A stretch of 64,000 bases of DNA from CAIJMU01 sp035531315 (GTDB lineage Bacteria; Spirochaetota; Spirochaetia; Treponematales; Rectinemataceae). The stretch's first letter is position 1. Each line of letters begins with the position of its first letter. Shown piece by piece: positions 25,393 through 33,563 of this stretch. Where the stretch lies: the NCBI GenBank assembly GCA_035531315.1, contig DATKTD010000340.1, positions 1 through 64,000 on the forward strand, read 5' to 3'. The translations under genes were made by a program, and so were the position numbers. The notes under the pieces were generated by a model, which did no database searches, was not told the origin of the DNA, and saw only the letters and a list, made by a program, of their open reading frames with translations.

Positions 25393-28352
25393 CAAGGATC
25401 GGACGGATTTGGGCTCGGCGTGGCCCTCGCCTTCTCGATACTCGAGATAGTGACCGTGATCGCCCCACGATCGTCTTCAACTAGTCCCCTGATGACGAGT
25501 GGCCGCTGTTCGAACAGAAGGTGCCGATAGAGCTCATACTCCTCGGGGAAGAGGGTCGTCTCGTAGAGCGCAGTCTCGTCCTCGAAGGAGAGGAACTCCA
25601 TTGTCTCATCCTCGGAGGTCAGAACAGATTTTGCCGTTATCGGCCATCCGACGAGCTCGACTCGCCGACCTACGAGGGCGGGGATATCCTTGCCGAGCAC
25701 CCTTGTCTTCGATACCAATAGGCCCGGCCATAGCTCAAGGGGATGGACTTCCAGGGTCGTCCCCAAGTAGCGCATATCGGACTCGAGTTGCTTTCTTGCC
25801 GATTCGCGTTTCCGCTTCCGAAGCGGCACTACCGGGCCATCGGCCTCGAAGAGTTCGCCTTGCTTATCGCTATGCCTTTCGCTGACCGCTTGGACCGAGA
25901 GTAGGCGCATGAGCTTGGCTGCGCTCGACAGTTCGCTCGAAACCGAGTCTACCGCGCCGGAACCGACAAGAGCTTCGGCGTCGTCTCGGCCGGGCCCTAC
26001 CCGTCTCGCGAAGTCGTCGATTGAGACATAGCTGCCGCCACGCCTCCGCTCCTCGACGATCCTCTTCACGGTCGCTGAGTTGAGGGAGCCGATCATCTCG
26101 AGACCGAAGCGAATGGTCCTCCCCTTCCCTCTACACCGAAAATCGCTGTCGTTAATGTCTGGAGACAGCAGATTGAGTCCCATCCTGCGCGATTCGCTCG
26201 CATAGGCCAAAGTCGAGTAGAAGCCGCCGTGGTTCGACATAACCGCCGCCATGAACTCGGCCGGGTGATGCCTCCGAAGGTAAGCCGACTTGAAGGAGAG
26301 CATCGCGTAGCTCGCGCTATGCGCCTTGACGAAGGAGTAACCGGAGAACGACTCGATCATGGCCCAGACATCGGCAACAGTCTTCTCGTCGACGCCTTTT
26401 GCCTTGGCTCCAGCGAAGAACTTTGCGCGATACGTCTCGAGCCTGATCTTCACGTCTTTCTTCGAGAGGACCTTCCTGATGCCGTCCGCCTCGGCGGCCG
26501 TGAAGTCCGCCAAGGCCACGGCAGCTTTGCAGGTATCCTCCTGGTAGCACATGATCCCGTAGCTCTCGTCGAAGAGCCCAACGAGGAGGGGGTGGAGCGG
26601 AGGATACTTCTTCCCACGTAGCCTATCGACGTACTCGTTGATGTACTTGTTGGCCGCGGGCCTGATGATCGACGAGTGGATCACGAGGTGCTCGAAGTCC
26701 CCGGCCTTCGTCTTCTTCTGCAGGAGGCGCATCGCGGGCGACTCGACATAGAAGACGCCCATGGTGTCGCCCCGCGCTATCAGCTCTACGGTTTCGGGAT
26801 CGTCTATGGGCATCCACGCCGTTTCGTCGATCTCTGTTCCATTCTCTCGAAGGTTGGCGAGGGCGTCGCGGACTACCGCCAGGGAGCGATTGCCGAGAAG
26901 GTCGATCTTCACGAGCCCCGCGTCTTCGACTCCTTCCTTGTCCCATGCCGTTACTCGGATACCCGTGCCCGTCCTCTCGAGCGGCACGTGACTCGACAGC
27001 TCATCCGGCACGATGATGACGCCGCCCGAGTGAACCCCCAGATGGCGAGGGAAGCCGACTATCCTGTGCGCGAGGCTCGCGATCTCCTTCCAGATCTCGT
27101 CGACATCGCCCATCGCCTTTTCCGCGTCGATAGTCGTCGAGCGCTCGAAGGCTCCTATCTCACCGTCGGGCATTCCGTAGGCATGGGCGGCTTCCCTGAG
27201 CGCCGACCGCGACTGGAAGCAGACATGGTTGGCCACTCGCGAGGCCCGCGTCTCGCCATACTGGGCTATCACCTTGGCGAGCAGCTCATCGCGCTCGTCC
27301 CAGGCAAAGTCCACGTCTATATCCGGCGGGTCCTTCCGGCCGGGGTTGAGGAAGCGCTCGAAGTAGAGGCTATGTCGGATGGGGTCCACGTCCGTGATCC
27401 CGAGGCAGTAGGAGACGATGCTCGCGGCGGCGCTGCCCCTCCCGCATGTTCTCGACGCCTTCCGCGCGATCTCCCTAACGACGAGAAAGTAATCGGCGAA
27501 ACGCTTCTCGTCGATGACCCCGAGTTCGTACTCGACACGCTTTCGGATAGGCTCGGTGAGTTCCCCATAGCGCCGTCGCGCTCCCTCATAGACCAGCTCG
27601 CGCAGCATGGCCGTCGAGCCGCCATTCGTTTCAGCCGGACCAAAGGCCGGGAAGACGAATCCGCCGAAAAGGCTAGTCTTCACAACGCGTTCGACGAGGG
27701 CCTCGTTCTCCTCGAGGGCCTCGGGTAAGTCGGCATAGATCTTTAACAGGGTATCCGGGCTTGGCAGCAAAGACGAGTCGCTCGCGAGCTCCTCCTCGCG
27801 GACCTCCGATACGGTCTTCTTCTTTCCTATGGCGACGAGGAGCCGCTGCAAGGACCTATCTTCCGGAACCAGGAAGCGGACCTCTCCCGTCGCCATGCAG
27901 GGCGAGCCCCTTGCCTTGAGACGCCGCCATGAGGCTTTGTCGACGGAGGAAGCGAGCGCATAGAGTCCGCCGCGCCCCTGGCCCGTTTCTAGAAGCGCGA
28001 TGTCGTCGGTGATTACCGCAAGGCCATCCAGGTCGGCGAGGATGGCCGCTCGGGCGTCGAAGGCTCCCGCCGCGCGCTCGGTGAGAAGGCGCGTTATGCG
28101 CGAGAATCCCCGATCGTTCTCCGCGATGAGGACGGCCCGTCCGCCCTCGTAGACGAGCTCCGTTCCGAGAATCGGCTTCAGGCCCGCGCTGTCGCAGGCC
28201 TCTATGAAGGTCGGCAGTCCATGGACGCCGTTACGGTCAGTCAGGGCGATGGCGCCATACCCCAGCTCCCTCGCCCGTTTGGCGAGGTCGGCGGGTGGGA
28301 TCACGCCATAGTGGAAGGAGTAGGTCGAGGACACGAGGAGCGGCGCGATCAT
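25392..28352 (-). CDS. imuC: Error-prone DNA polymerase III alpha subunit (DnaE2/ImuC type)
   Basis: 986 residues, shorter than replicative DnaE. The N-terminal PHP-like domain (LGYGAIALTDRNGVHGLPTF) has lost the usual leading histidines. The polymerase carboxylates are intact (DPPDIDVDF; VKIDLLGNRSLAVV), so it should extend primers. Further landmarks are TCGRGSAAASIVSYCLGITD, SFSGYSFVKAHSASYAMLSF and a C-terminal OB-fold. QGELF near residue 840 fits a beta-clamp-binding motif. It is the last gene of the DUF72-imuB-imuC operon and starts within the imuB stop (ATGA overlap). Role by family: translesion synthesis after DNA damage. Distinction from DnaE1 rests on length, degenerate PHP and context. 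Confidence 0.85.
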   Translation of the reverse strand: MIAPLLVSSTYSFHYGVIPPADLAKRARELGYGAIALTDRNGVHGLPTFIEACDSAGLKPILGTELVYEGGRAVLIAENDRGFSRITRLLTERAAGAFDARAAILADLDGLAVITDDIALLETGQGRGGLYALASSVDKASWRRLKARGSPCMATGEVRFLVPEDRSLQRLLVAIGKKKTVSEVREEELASDSSLLPSPDTLLKIYADLPEALEENEALVERVVKTSLFGGFVFPAFGPAETNGGSTAMLRELVYEGARRRYGELTEPIRKRVEYELGVIDEKRFADYFLVVREIARKASRTCGRGSAAASIVSYCLGITDVDPIRHSLYFERFLNPGRKDPPDIDVDFAWDERDELLAKVIAQYGETRASRVANHVCFQSRSALREAAHAYGMPDGEIGAFERSTTIDAEKAMGDVDEIWKEIASLAHRIVGFPRHLGVHSGGVIIVPDELSSHVPLERTGTGIRVTAWDKEGVEDAGLVKIDLLGNRSLAVVRDALANLRENGTEIDETAWMPIDDPETVELIARGDTMGVFYVESPAMRLLQKKTKAGDFEHLVIHSSIIRPAANKYINEYVDRLRGKKYPPLHPLLVGLFDESYGIMCYQEDTCKAAVALADFTAAEADGIRKVLSKKDVKIRLETYRAKFFAGAKAKGVDEKTVADVWAMIESFSGYSFVKAHSASYAMLSFKSAYLRRHHPAEFMAAVMSNHGGFYSTLAYASESRRMGLNLLSPDINDSDFRCRGKGRTIRFGLEMIGSLNSATVKRIVEERRRGGSYVSIDDFARRVGPGRDDAEALVGSGAVDSVSSELSSAAKLMRLLSVQAVSERHSDKQGELFEADGPVVPLRKRKRESARKQLESDMRYLGTTLEVHPLELWPGLLVSKTRVLGKDIPALVGRRVELVGWPITAKSVLTSEDETMEFLSFEDETALYETTLFPEEYELYRHLLFEQRPLVIRGLVEDDRGAITVTISSIEKARATPSPNPSDP

Positions 28353-29674
28353 GACGAATTACCAGACCCTTCGATCGTAGTGCGACACGCGAGGTGTGTC
28401 GTGAAATTGAGGTGGGCCTTCGTGTAGCGGCTCCCAGCTTGACGAATCGCCGGCCGCGATTCGTCAAGCTGGCCAATGCGTATGTCGTGCAACTTTCGAA
28501 AGCCGCTATTGTCCTTCACCGTAAAAGTGGCGCAGGACTCTATCGCGTCGAGCCCGAAGCGGCCATGTATCTTGTCCAGGGCGTTTTGGAGCTTCGATAG
28601 CCTCGCGTCTCTAGGCTCGAAGAGATCGAGCTCAGGTCCGGCGGACTCTATCTCCGAAAGTCGGAGCCCGAGCCGCCTGATCCTCACGCGGCGCTTGCGC
28701 GCGGCTTCAAGCGCCGTCTTGGCTATCGCGGCCAGCTCATCGTCCCTTGCGACAACTCGCGCGATCCTCGCCCTCCCGTAGCTTCGCATCCCGTCGGTGT
28801 ACCCCAGCTCGACGGAAGCCTGCCTCGCTCCCCGGCCTTCCTTACGCAACGCGAACCCCAGTTCCGCGACGAGGCCTTGGAGTCGCAGCCTCAGGACTTC
28901 CGGGTCGGTCGTGTCGGGCTCGAAGACGAGGTCGCCGGCGACCGCTCGCCGTTCGGGAGGCTCCGGGTCCACAGGCGATGTATCTACTCCCCGCGCCCTC
29001 GTCACAAGCTCGGGGCCTCGGGATCCTATCGCCCGCGCCTCGCGCTCGGATAGGTCCGCTAGGTCGCCTATCTCGTCGATATCCAACAGGCCGAAGCGCC
29101 CCAGCAGCGCGGGACCTACTCCGGGCAGGAGCCCGACGGGCTGCATGCGTATGAGTCCGCCCTCTTCGTTCGGCGAGAGAGCCACGAATCCGGCGGGGCG
29201 GAAGACCCGCGTCGCGACCTTGCTCACGGTCTTGTTCGTCGAGAGCGCGATGCTCGGCGACAAGCCCGTCTCTTCCCTGATGTCTCTCCGGAGCCTCTGC
29301 GCCGCATCCTCGGGAACGCCGAAGAGCCGAGTAGTGCCGCGGAGATCGATGAATAGGTGCCCTCGTCCCGCGCGCTCCACGATGGGCGTGTACTCGAGGC
29401 CGATGCGCCAGAGCCTCTCTTCGGCAGCGGTGTAGAGCTCGGGGCGCGGGGCCTTGACCTCGAGATCCCTACACAGGTTTCGCGCGAGCGAGAGAACCAT
29501 GCCGCGACGCAGGCCCTCGCGATGCGCCTGGGGCGATAGATCGAGAACTACCGAGCGCGGCGCGTCCATGTTCGCCACGACGAAGGGCCGGCCGCGAAGC
29601 GACCTGTCGAGCCCTTCTTCGAGCGCGGCCATGATGCCGACGGCATTGACGTGGAGGATCGTTCCCGACGACAT
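28349..29674 (-). CDS. imuB: ImuB-like, catalytically degenerate Y-family polymerase homologue
   Basis: 441 residues with the Y-family fold: palm start ILHVNAVGIMAALEE, finger region LSTNKTVSKVATRVFRPAG, HhH GLLPGVGPALLGRFGLLDI, and a little-finger domain (VFEPDTTDPEVLRLRLQGLV). The metal-binding carboxylates are lost: the DinB pattern HVDMDAFF reads HVNAVGIM, and the SIDEA segment reads FIDLRGT. This is the hallmark of ImuB, which bridges the clamp and ImuC rather than synthesising DNA. ELDLF near residue 345 resembles a clamp-binding motif. It lies 9 nt after the DUF72 gene and overlaps imuC by 4 nt. No imuA is present. Confidence 0.82.
   Translation of the reverse strand: MSSGTILHVNAVGIMAALEEGLDRSLRGRPFVVANMDAPRSVVLDLSPQAHREGLRRGMVLSLARNLCRDLEVKAPRPELYTAAEERLWRIGLEYTPIVERAGRGHLFIDLRGTTRLFGVPEDAAQRLRRDIREETGLSPSIALSTNKTVSKVATRVFRPAGFVALSPNEEGGLIRMQPVGLLPGVGPALLGRFGLLDIDEIGDLADLSEREARAIGSRGPELVTRARGVDTSPVDPEPPERRAVAGDLVFEPDTTDPEVLRLRLQGLVAELGFALRKEGRGARQASVELGYTDGMRSYGRARIARVVARDDELAAIAKTALEAARKRRVRIRRLGLRLSEIESAGPELDLFEPRDARLSKLQNALDKIHGRFGLDAIESCATFTVKDNSGFRKLHDIRIGQLDESRPAIRQAGSRYTKAHLNFTTHLACRTTIEGSGNSS
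28434..28472. repeat. 17-bp perfect inverted repeat inside the imuB 3' end
   Basis: Arms CAGCTTGACGAATCGC and its exact complement (extended by one C-G pair) flank a 5-nt loop. The hairpin falls in the coding sequence about 80 nt before the imuC start. It could affect mRNA stability or the relative output of the two genes. Confidence 0.75.
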
Positions 29675-29683
29675 CGGCCGATC

Positions 29684-30493
29684 CTAGATGAGCTTCGCGC
29701 CCGTCGCGAGGGCCACGAGTTCTTTCGCGTTTGTGGGCGCGGCGCCGTGCCTATGGTTGTTGAAGAAGACACGCAGCTTCTTCGCCTGCGTGCTCATGGC
29801 CTCGAGCCGAGGCACCCAGGCCGAAAGCTCGTCTTTCGAGTAAAGATACTCGTAGCGCGAGCCTGCGTCGCCGTTCCACCATGTCGCCTCGTTGCGGCCA
29901 TGGAAGCGGACATAGGCGATATCGGAGGTGACGAGATCGGAGAGAGGGGGTAGACCCTCGAGCCGCGGGACATCGACGGAGCAGAGCCCGACCCTTCGTT
30001 CCTTGAGTCCGTCGATCACCCTGGCGTTGAACCAGTCGGCGCCACGGAACTCCACGACCAAGGGAAACGAGGATAAGGCCTTCAAGACCTTGTCGAGATA
30101 CCGCCGCTCTTCGTCATTGTAGTGGAAGGAATAAGGGAACTCGAGGAGAACGGCGCATAGCCGCCCTGATTCCTGGAGGGGAACGACCCCCCTCGAGAAC
30201 TCCGCTACACTATCTCGCCAGGTCGCGGGATCGATCTTGTGGGTGAGGGTCTTGTTGGCCTTGATCGCGAAGTCGATAGGCTTTCGCGTTTGACCGAGGA
30301 GTTTACGGATGTTTTCGGCCTTCGGCATTCCGTAGTAGCTGAAGTTGAGCTCGACCGAGCCAAATGCCTGGCTGTATGACCCCAGATACTCCCTCCGACC
30401 GATACCCTTGAGGTAGAGAACACCCTCCCATTCGGGATAGTCGTAGCCCGATGTTCCGATGCGGATATCGGGCAGGCCTTCCGGATCAACCAT
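29684..30493 (-). CDS. DUF72 (YecE-like) family protein
   Basis: 269 residues with the DUF72 TIM-barrel pattern: IRIGTSGYDYPEWEGVLY at the start, SVELNFSYYGMP, FAIKANKTLTHKI, VVEFRGADWFN, VAYVRFHGRN near 210 and a final FFNNHRHGAAPTNAKELVAL. The biochemical function of the family is not established. It is the promoter-proximal gene of the mutagenesis operon, 9 nt before imuB. Its ATG lacks a ribosome-binding site and sits 10 nt after TATAGT, part of a perfect palindrome. Co-expression with imuB-imuC suggests a role in DNA-damage tolerance; this is an inference from context only. Confidence 0.85.
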   Translation of the reverse strand: MVDPEGLPDIRIGTSGYDYPEWEGVLYLKGIGRREYLGSYSQAFGSVELNFSYYGMPKAENIRKLLGQTRKPIDFAIKANKTLTHKIDPATWRDSVAEFSRGVVPLQESGRLCAVLLEFPYSFHYNDEERRYLDKVLKALSSFPLVVEFRGADWFNARVIDGLKERRVGLCSVDVPRLEGLPPLSDLVTSDIAYVRFHGRNEATWWNGDAGSRYEYLYSKDELSAWVPRLEAMSTQAKKLRVFFNNHRHGAAPTNAKELVALATGAKLI

Positions 30494-30503
30494 ACCATAT
30501 TTT

Positions 30504-30521
30504 ACTATACACCTGTATAGT
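30504..30521. promoter_or_regulatory. Palindromic operator of the mutagenesis operon
   Basis: A perfect palindrome with 8-bp arms ACTATACA and TGTATAGT and a 2-nt centre lies 10 bp upstream of the DUF72 start and contains the likely -10 box (TATAGT). A repressor bound here would block transcription. LexA or another damage-responsive regulator is the natural candidate, because imuB-imuC operons are usually SOS-controlled. The sequence does not match the E. coli or Leptospira LexA boxes. Confidence 0.6.
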
Positions 30522-30594
30522 CTTCAAGGGCCGCGGGAGAAGCTAGGCACGATCCCCTTGTCTTCGCCTACAATGGCTTAGGGAGATACAAGCC

Positions 30595-31617
30595 ATGAAT
30601 TCGATTCGCAGATCCGCCCTCGCGCTCATGCTGATATTCGCCTGCTTCTTCGCGGCCGACCTGGCTGCCCAAGGTTTCAAGCTGCCCGGGGTCACTCTGC
30701 CCGCCGCCGCCCCGCTTCCCACCGCCGAAATCACCGGCTTCCAGCTCAAGGCCATCAGCCTCCGCGATGTCACCTTTCGCTTCGAGCTTACCGTCAAAAA
30801 CCCCTACCCCGTTCAGCTGTCTTTTTCGGGCATGGACATGAATTTCTCGGTCGAGGGCCAGAGGGTCTTCTCCGCGAAGAGCCAGGGAGGTTTCGCGGTT
30901 CCTGCCGGCAATACGAAGACCAATAGCTTCGACGTAACCCTGACCTACGACAGCATCATCGCCCTGGTCAAGAATTATGTGGACAAGGACTGGCTCGACA
31001 CCACCATCGACGGCCAGCTCACCATTCCCCTGCCGAGGATCGCCGCCTTCCCCACCCTGCCACCCGACGTCAGTTTCAGTTATAAACTCGACAAGAAGAT
31101 CCCGGCCATCAAGCCCAAGGTCGAAATCCTGAATTTCACCGTCAAGGCGCCCAGCGCCGCCGAGGTTTCAAAGGGGCTGGCCAGTGCCGCCTCGAAGGCC
31201 AAGCCCGAGGCCGTGGCCAACTTCTTCGGCGCCCTCGCGGCCGGCAAAAAGCCCGAGGTGGCCCCCATCAAGCCGACGGACATCGACGTGCCCTTCACTG
31301 TGGGCTTTACCCTGGCCATCCAGAACGAAGCCAAGGCTCCCCTCGGTTTCGACAGCATGGACTACAGCCTGACCATCGGAGGCAATGACCTCCTTCAGGG
31401 CGGCAGCAGCCAGGTCCGCAGTGTCGGCAACCTCACCATGGTCACCATCGAATCGACCTTCAGTTCGCGAAAGCTCGCCCAGGCGGTCATCGATGTCTTC
31501 TCGGCGAGGAAGGGAAGTTTCCGCGTCGTCGGCAAGGCGAGCCTCGTGCTGCCCAAGGAAGTCAGCGCCAGCCCCCTCCCCCTGAGCTTCGACGAATCCG
31601 GGAATTTCTCCATGTAG
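30595..31617 (+). CDS. Exported LEA-type-2 (WHy-domain) protein
   Basis: 340 residues with a signal peptide (ALALMLIFACFFAADLAAQG). Two LEA14/WHy-like beta domains follow: about 45-155 (ISLRDVTFRFELTVKNPYPV, VPAGNTKTNSFDVTL) and about 210-335 (DIDVPFTVGFTLAIQNEAKA, VTIESTFSSRK). The family binds hydrophobic patches and is linked to desiccation and stress; no enzyme function is known. The ATG follows GGGAG with moderate spacing and TACAAT lies upstream. It is convergent with selB. Confidence 0.8.
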   Translation: MNSIRRSALALMLIFACFFAADLAAQGFKLPGVTLPAAAPLPTAEITGFQLKAISLRDVTFRFELTVKNPYPVQLSFSGMDMNFSVEGQRVFSAKSQGGFAVPAGNTKTNSFDVTLTYDSIIALVKNYVDKDWLDTTIDGQLTIPLPRIAAFPTLPPDVSFSYKLDKKIPAIKPKVEILNFTVKAPSAAEVSKGLASAASKAKPEAVANFFGALAAGKKPEVAPIKPTDIDVPFTVGFTLAIQNEAKAPLGFDSMDYSLTIGGNDLLQGGSSQVRSVGNLTMVTIESTFSSRKLAQAVIDVFSARKGSFRVVGKASLVLPKEVSASPLPLSFDESGNFSM

Positions 31618-31653
31618 AGTAGCGGCTTCGCGATGGGAAGGCGGCCGGGACGT

Positions 31654-33561
31654 TCAGTCTCGGCCCGCCTCCGATCCGAGCACGATGCGATCGTCTCCGG
31701 ATCGCCTAACGCGGCCATCGCGCTCCATGCGGTTGAGGAGTGGCAGTATCCACTTCCTCGAGAGCCCCGTCGCGGCCTTTGCCTCGCCGACGCCAAGACG
31801 GCTGCCCGCGGGCCTGTGCCCGACGAGGGCCTGGACGAAGGCCTGGTAGGCCTCCGGCGAGAGGAAGAGCCGTCCATCGAGGCTGATCGCCCGGCCCGCC
31901 CGACAGAGGACGCCGAGGGCGTTCTTCGCCCCCGCCGCGGCCTCGGGGCCCAGGTCCAGACCCTCGCTTCCCGCAGCCTCCAGTCTCCGGGCGAGTTCGG
32001 CGAGCGGCTTCGGCAGGGCCGGCGCGCCAGCCTCGGCCGCGGGCACTACCTGTTTGTTATTGACAATTATGATCTTTTCCGCCGCGAGCCGGCCGATCAA
32101 GGAGACCGCGGCCTCCAGGGGAATGCCGAGACGGCCCGCGATGCCCTGTTCGGGAAAGCCGCCGGGCTCGCCAGCCGCGGCGACGACGGTGCGGACCGCC
32201 GATTTCCAGGATGTCTCCGAGAAGATCCACTCGCCGGCCCTCTCACCCGAACGTGGCGCCACGATGCAGTCCTTGAACCGAAGGCATGCCGCGGCGCCCA
32301 GGTCGAAGTCCGCCTTCGCAAGGACCGTATCGGGCAGATCCCCCTGGGCGAGGGCCAGGGCCTCCTCGATCTTCCGCCTCTCGCCGGCCTCGTGGCCGCC
32401 GATGAGAAAGGCGCTTCCCGAAGCCAGAAGCTCGGCTCCTCCCTTCTGGAGAAGCATCACGGCCTGGCCGAAGGCCACCGCCACCGACAGTTCCGGCGCC
32501 AGACGCAGAAAGCCTCCCGTACGCGACGGCCAGACCCGCGCGTCGCAATGAATGGTGCCGGTAGCCAACTCGAGGCTGACTCCCGCCCTCGGCCTGAATC
32601 CTCGCGATCCGGGATCGAGGGCCAGATATAGGGAACGCGCGGCGAAGTGACCGCTTCCCGCCGCGGCTAGGCAATTTCCGCGGCCGATCGAGGCTCCCGT
32701 TCTGGCGAAGGTGATGGCGACGCGGCTGCCGGGATCGGCGACGGCCACGGGTTCCCCGTATCGCTGGAGGCCGCGAACGCGCAACTTCTCGCCGGAAGGA
32801 AGGAGTTCGAGCTCGTCGCCTGCGCCGAGCCGCCCTCCCCTAAGGCTGCCGGCTACAACCTGTCCCGTCCCCGACAGAATGAATGAGCGATCCACATGGA
32901 GGAAGGGCGCGCCTTCGCTTCGCTTCGGAGCGAGCCTGGCGGGGGCGAAGGCAGGAACGGCGCCGAAGAAAGGGATGAGGCCGATTGGCGCCTTGCCGGA
33001 ACGCCGATCCTCCGAGACGGCCTCCAGGTCGCGAATTCCCACGGCAAGCAGCGCGCGAAGCTCGGCTATGCCCTCGCCGCTCAGGGAATCGACGGCAATC
33101 CAGGGCGGGCTCCGACGGGTCTGCCCGGTGGCCCCCATAGCTCCCGTGGCCCCGATCTCGCCGAGCCGCGCCTCCGCCTCCTTGGCCACGAGCCTTGGCC
33201 GTCCTGGAGACACGATGGCGCTCTTGGTGATGACGAGGGCGATGATGGGCACGCCGAGGGCGGCGAGCACCGCCGCGTGGCGCCTAGTCTGTTCCATCCA
33301 GCCATCGTCGGCGGCGATCACGAGCATGGCCCCGTCGACGCCCGAGGCACCCGCGACCATGTTGCGTATGTAGCGTTCATGCCCCGGGACGTCGATGACG
33401 CCGATCTGTATTCCCCCGCTTTCGAAGTGGGCGAAACCGAGGTCGGTGGTCATTCCCCGCGCCTTTTCCTCGGGAAGCCTGTCCGTGTCCATTCCCGTAA
33501 GGGCGGCGATGAGGGCCGTCTTGCCATGATCGACATGGCCGGCCGTTCCGATGACGGGCAC
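31654..33561 (-). CDS. selB: Selenocysteine-specific translation elongation factor SelB
   Basis: 635 residues. G-domain with GTAGHVDHGKTALIAALTG (G1), the switch region containing GMTTDLGF, and DVPGHERYIRNM (G3). EF-Tu-like beta-barrel domains follow (HVDRSFILSGTGQVVAGSL), then C-terminal winged helices that bind the SECIS hairpin (GIAGRLGIPLEAAVSLIGRL; GVGEAKAATGLSRKWILPLL). The G4 motif reads TKSA, lacking the Asp of TKAD that normally selects guanine. It starts 2 nt after the selA stop. SelB delivers Sec-tRNA to in-frame UGA codons. Confidence 0.93.
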   Translation of the reverse strand: MPVIGTAGHVDHGKTALIAALTGMDTDRLPEEKARGMTTDLGFAHFESGGIQIGVIDVPGHERYIRNMVAGASGVDGAMLVIAADDGWMEQTRRHAAVLAALGVPIIALVITKSAIVSPGRPRLVAKEAEARLGEIGATGAMGATGQTRRSPPWIAVDSLSGEGIAELRALLAVGIRDLEAVSEDRRSGKAPIGLIPFFGAVPAFAPARLAPKRSEGAPFLHVDRSFILSGTGQVVAGSLRGGRLGAGDELELLPSGEKLRVRGLQRYGEPVAVADPGSRVAITFARTGASIGRGNCLAAAGSGHFAARSLYLALDPGSRGFRPRAGVSLELATGTIHCDARVWPSRTGGFLRLAPELSVAVAFGQAVMLLQKGGAELLASGSAFLIGGHEAGERRKIEEALALAQGDLPDTVLAKADFDLGAAACLRFKDCIVAPRSGERAGEWIFSETSWKSAVRTVVAAAGEPGGFPEQGIAGRLGIPLEAAVSLIGRLAAEKIIIVNNKQVVPAAEAGAPALPKPLAELARRLEAAGSEGLDLGPEAAAGAKNALGVLCRAGRAISLDGRLFLSPEAYQAFVQALVGHRPAGSRLGVGEAKAATGLSRKWILPLLNRMERDGRVRRSGDDRIVLGSEAGRD

Positions 33562-33563
33562 GT

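Noticed and set aside
25392..30493. Mutagenesis operon as a recent mobile insertion
   Set aside because: Codon use seems slightly less extreme than in neighbours, but there are no integrase, direct repeats or attachment sites, and the adjacent tRNA-Pro is not duplicated.
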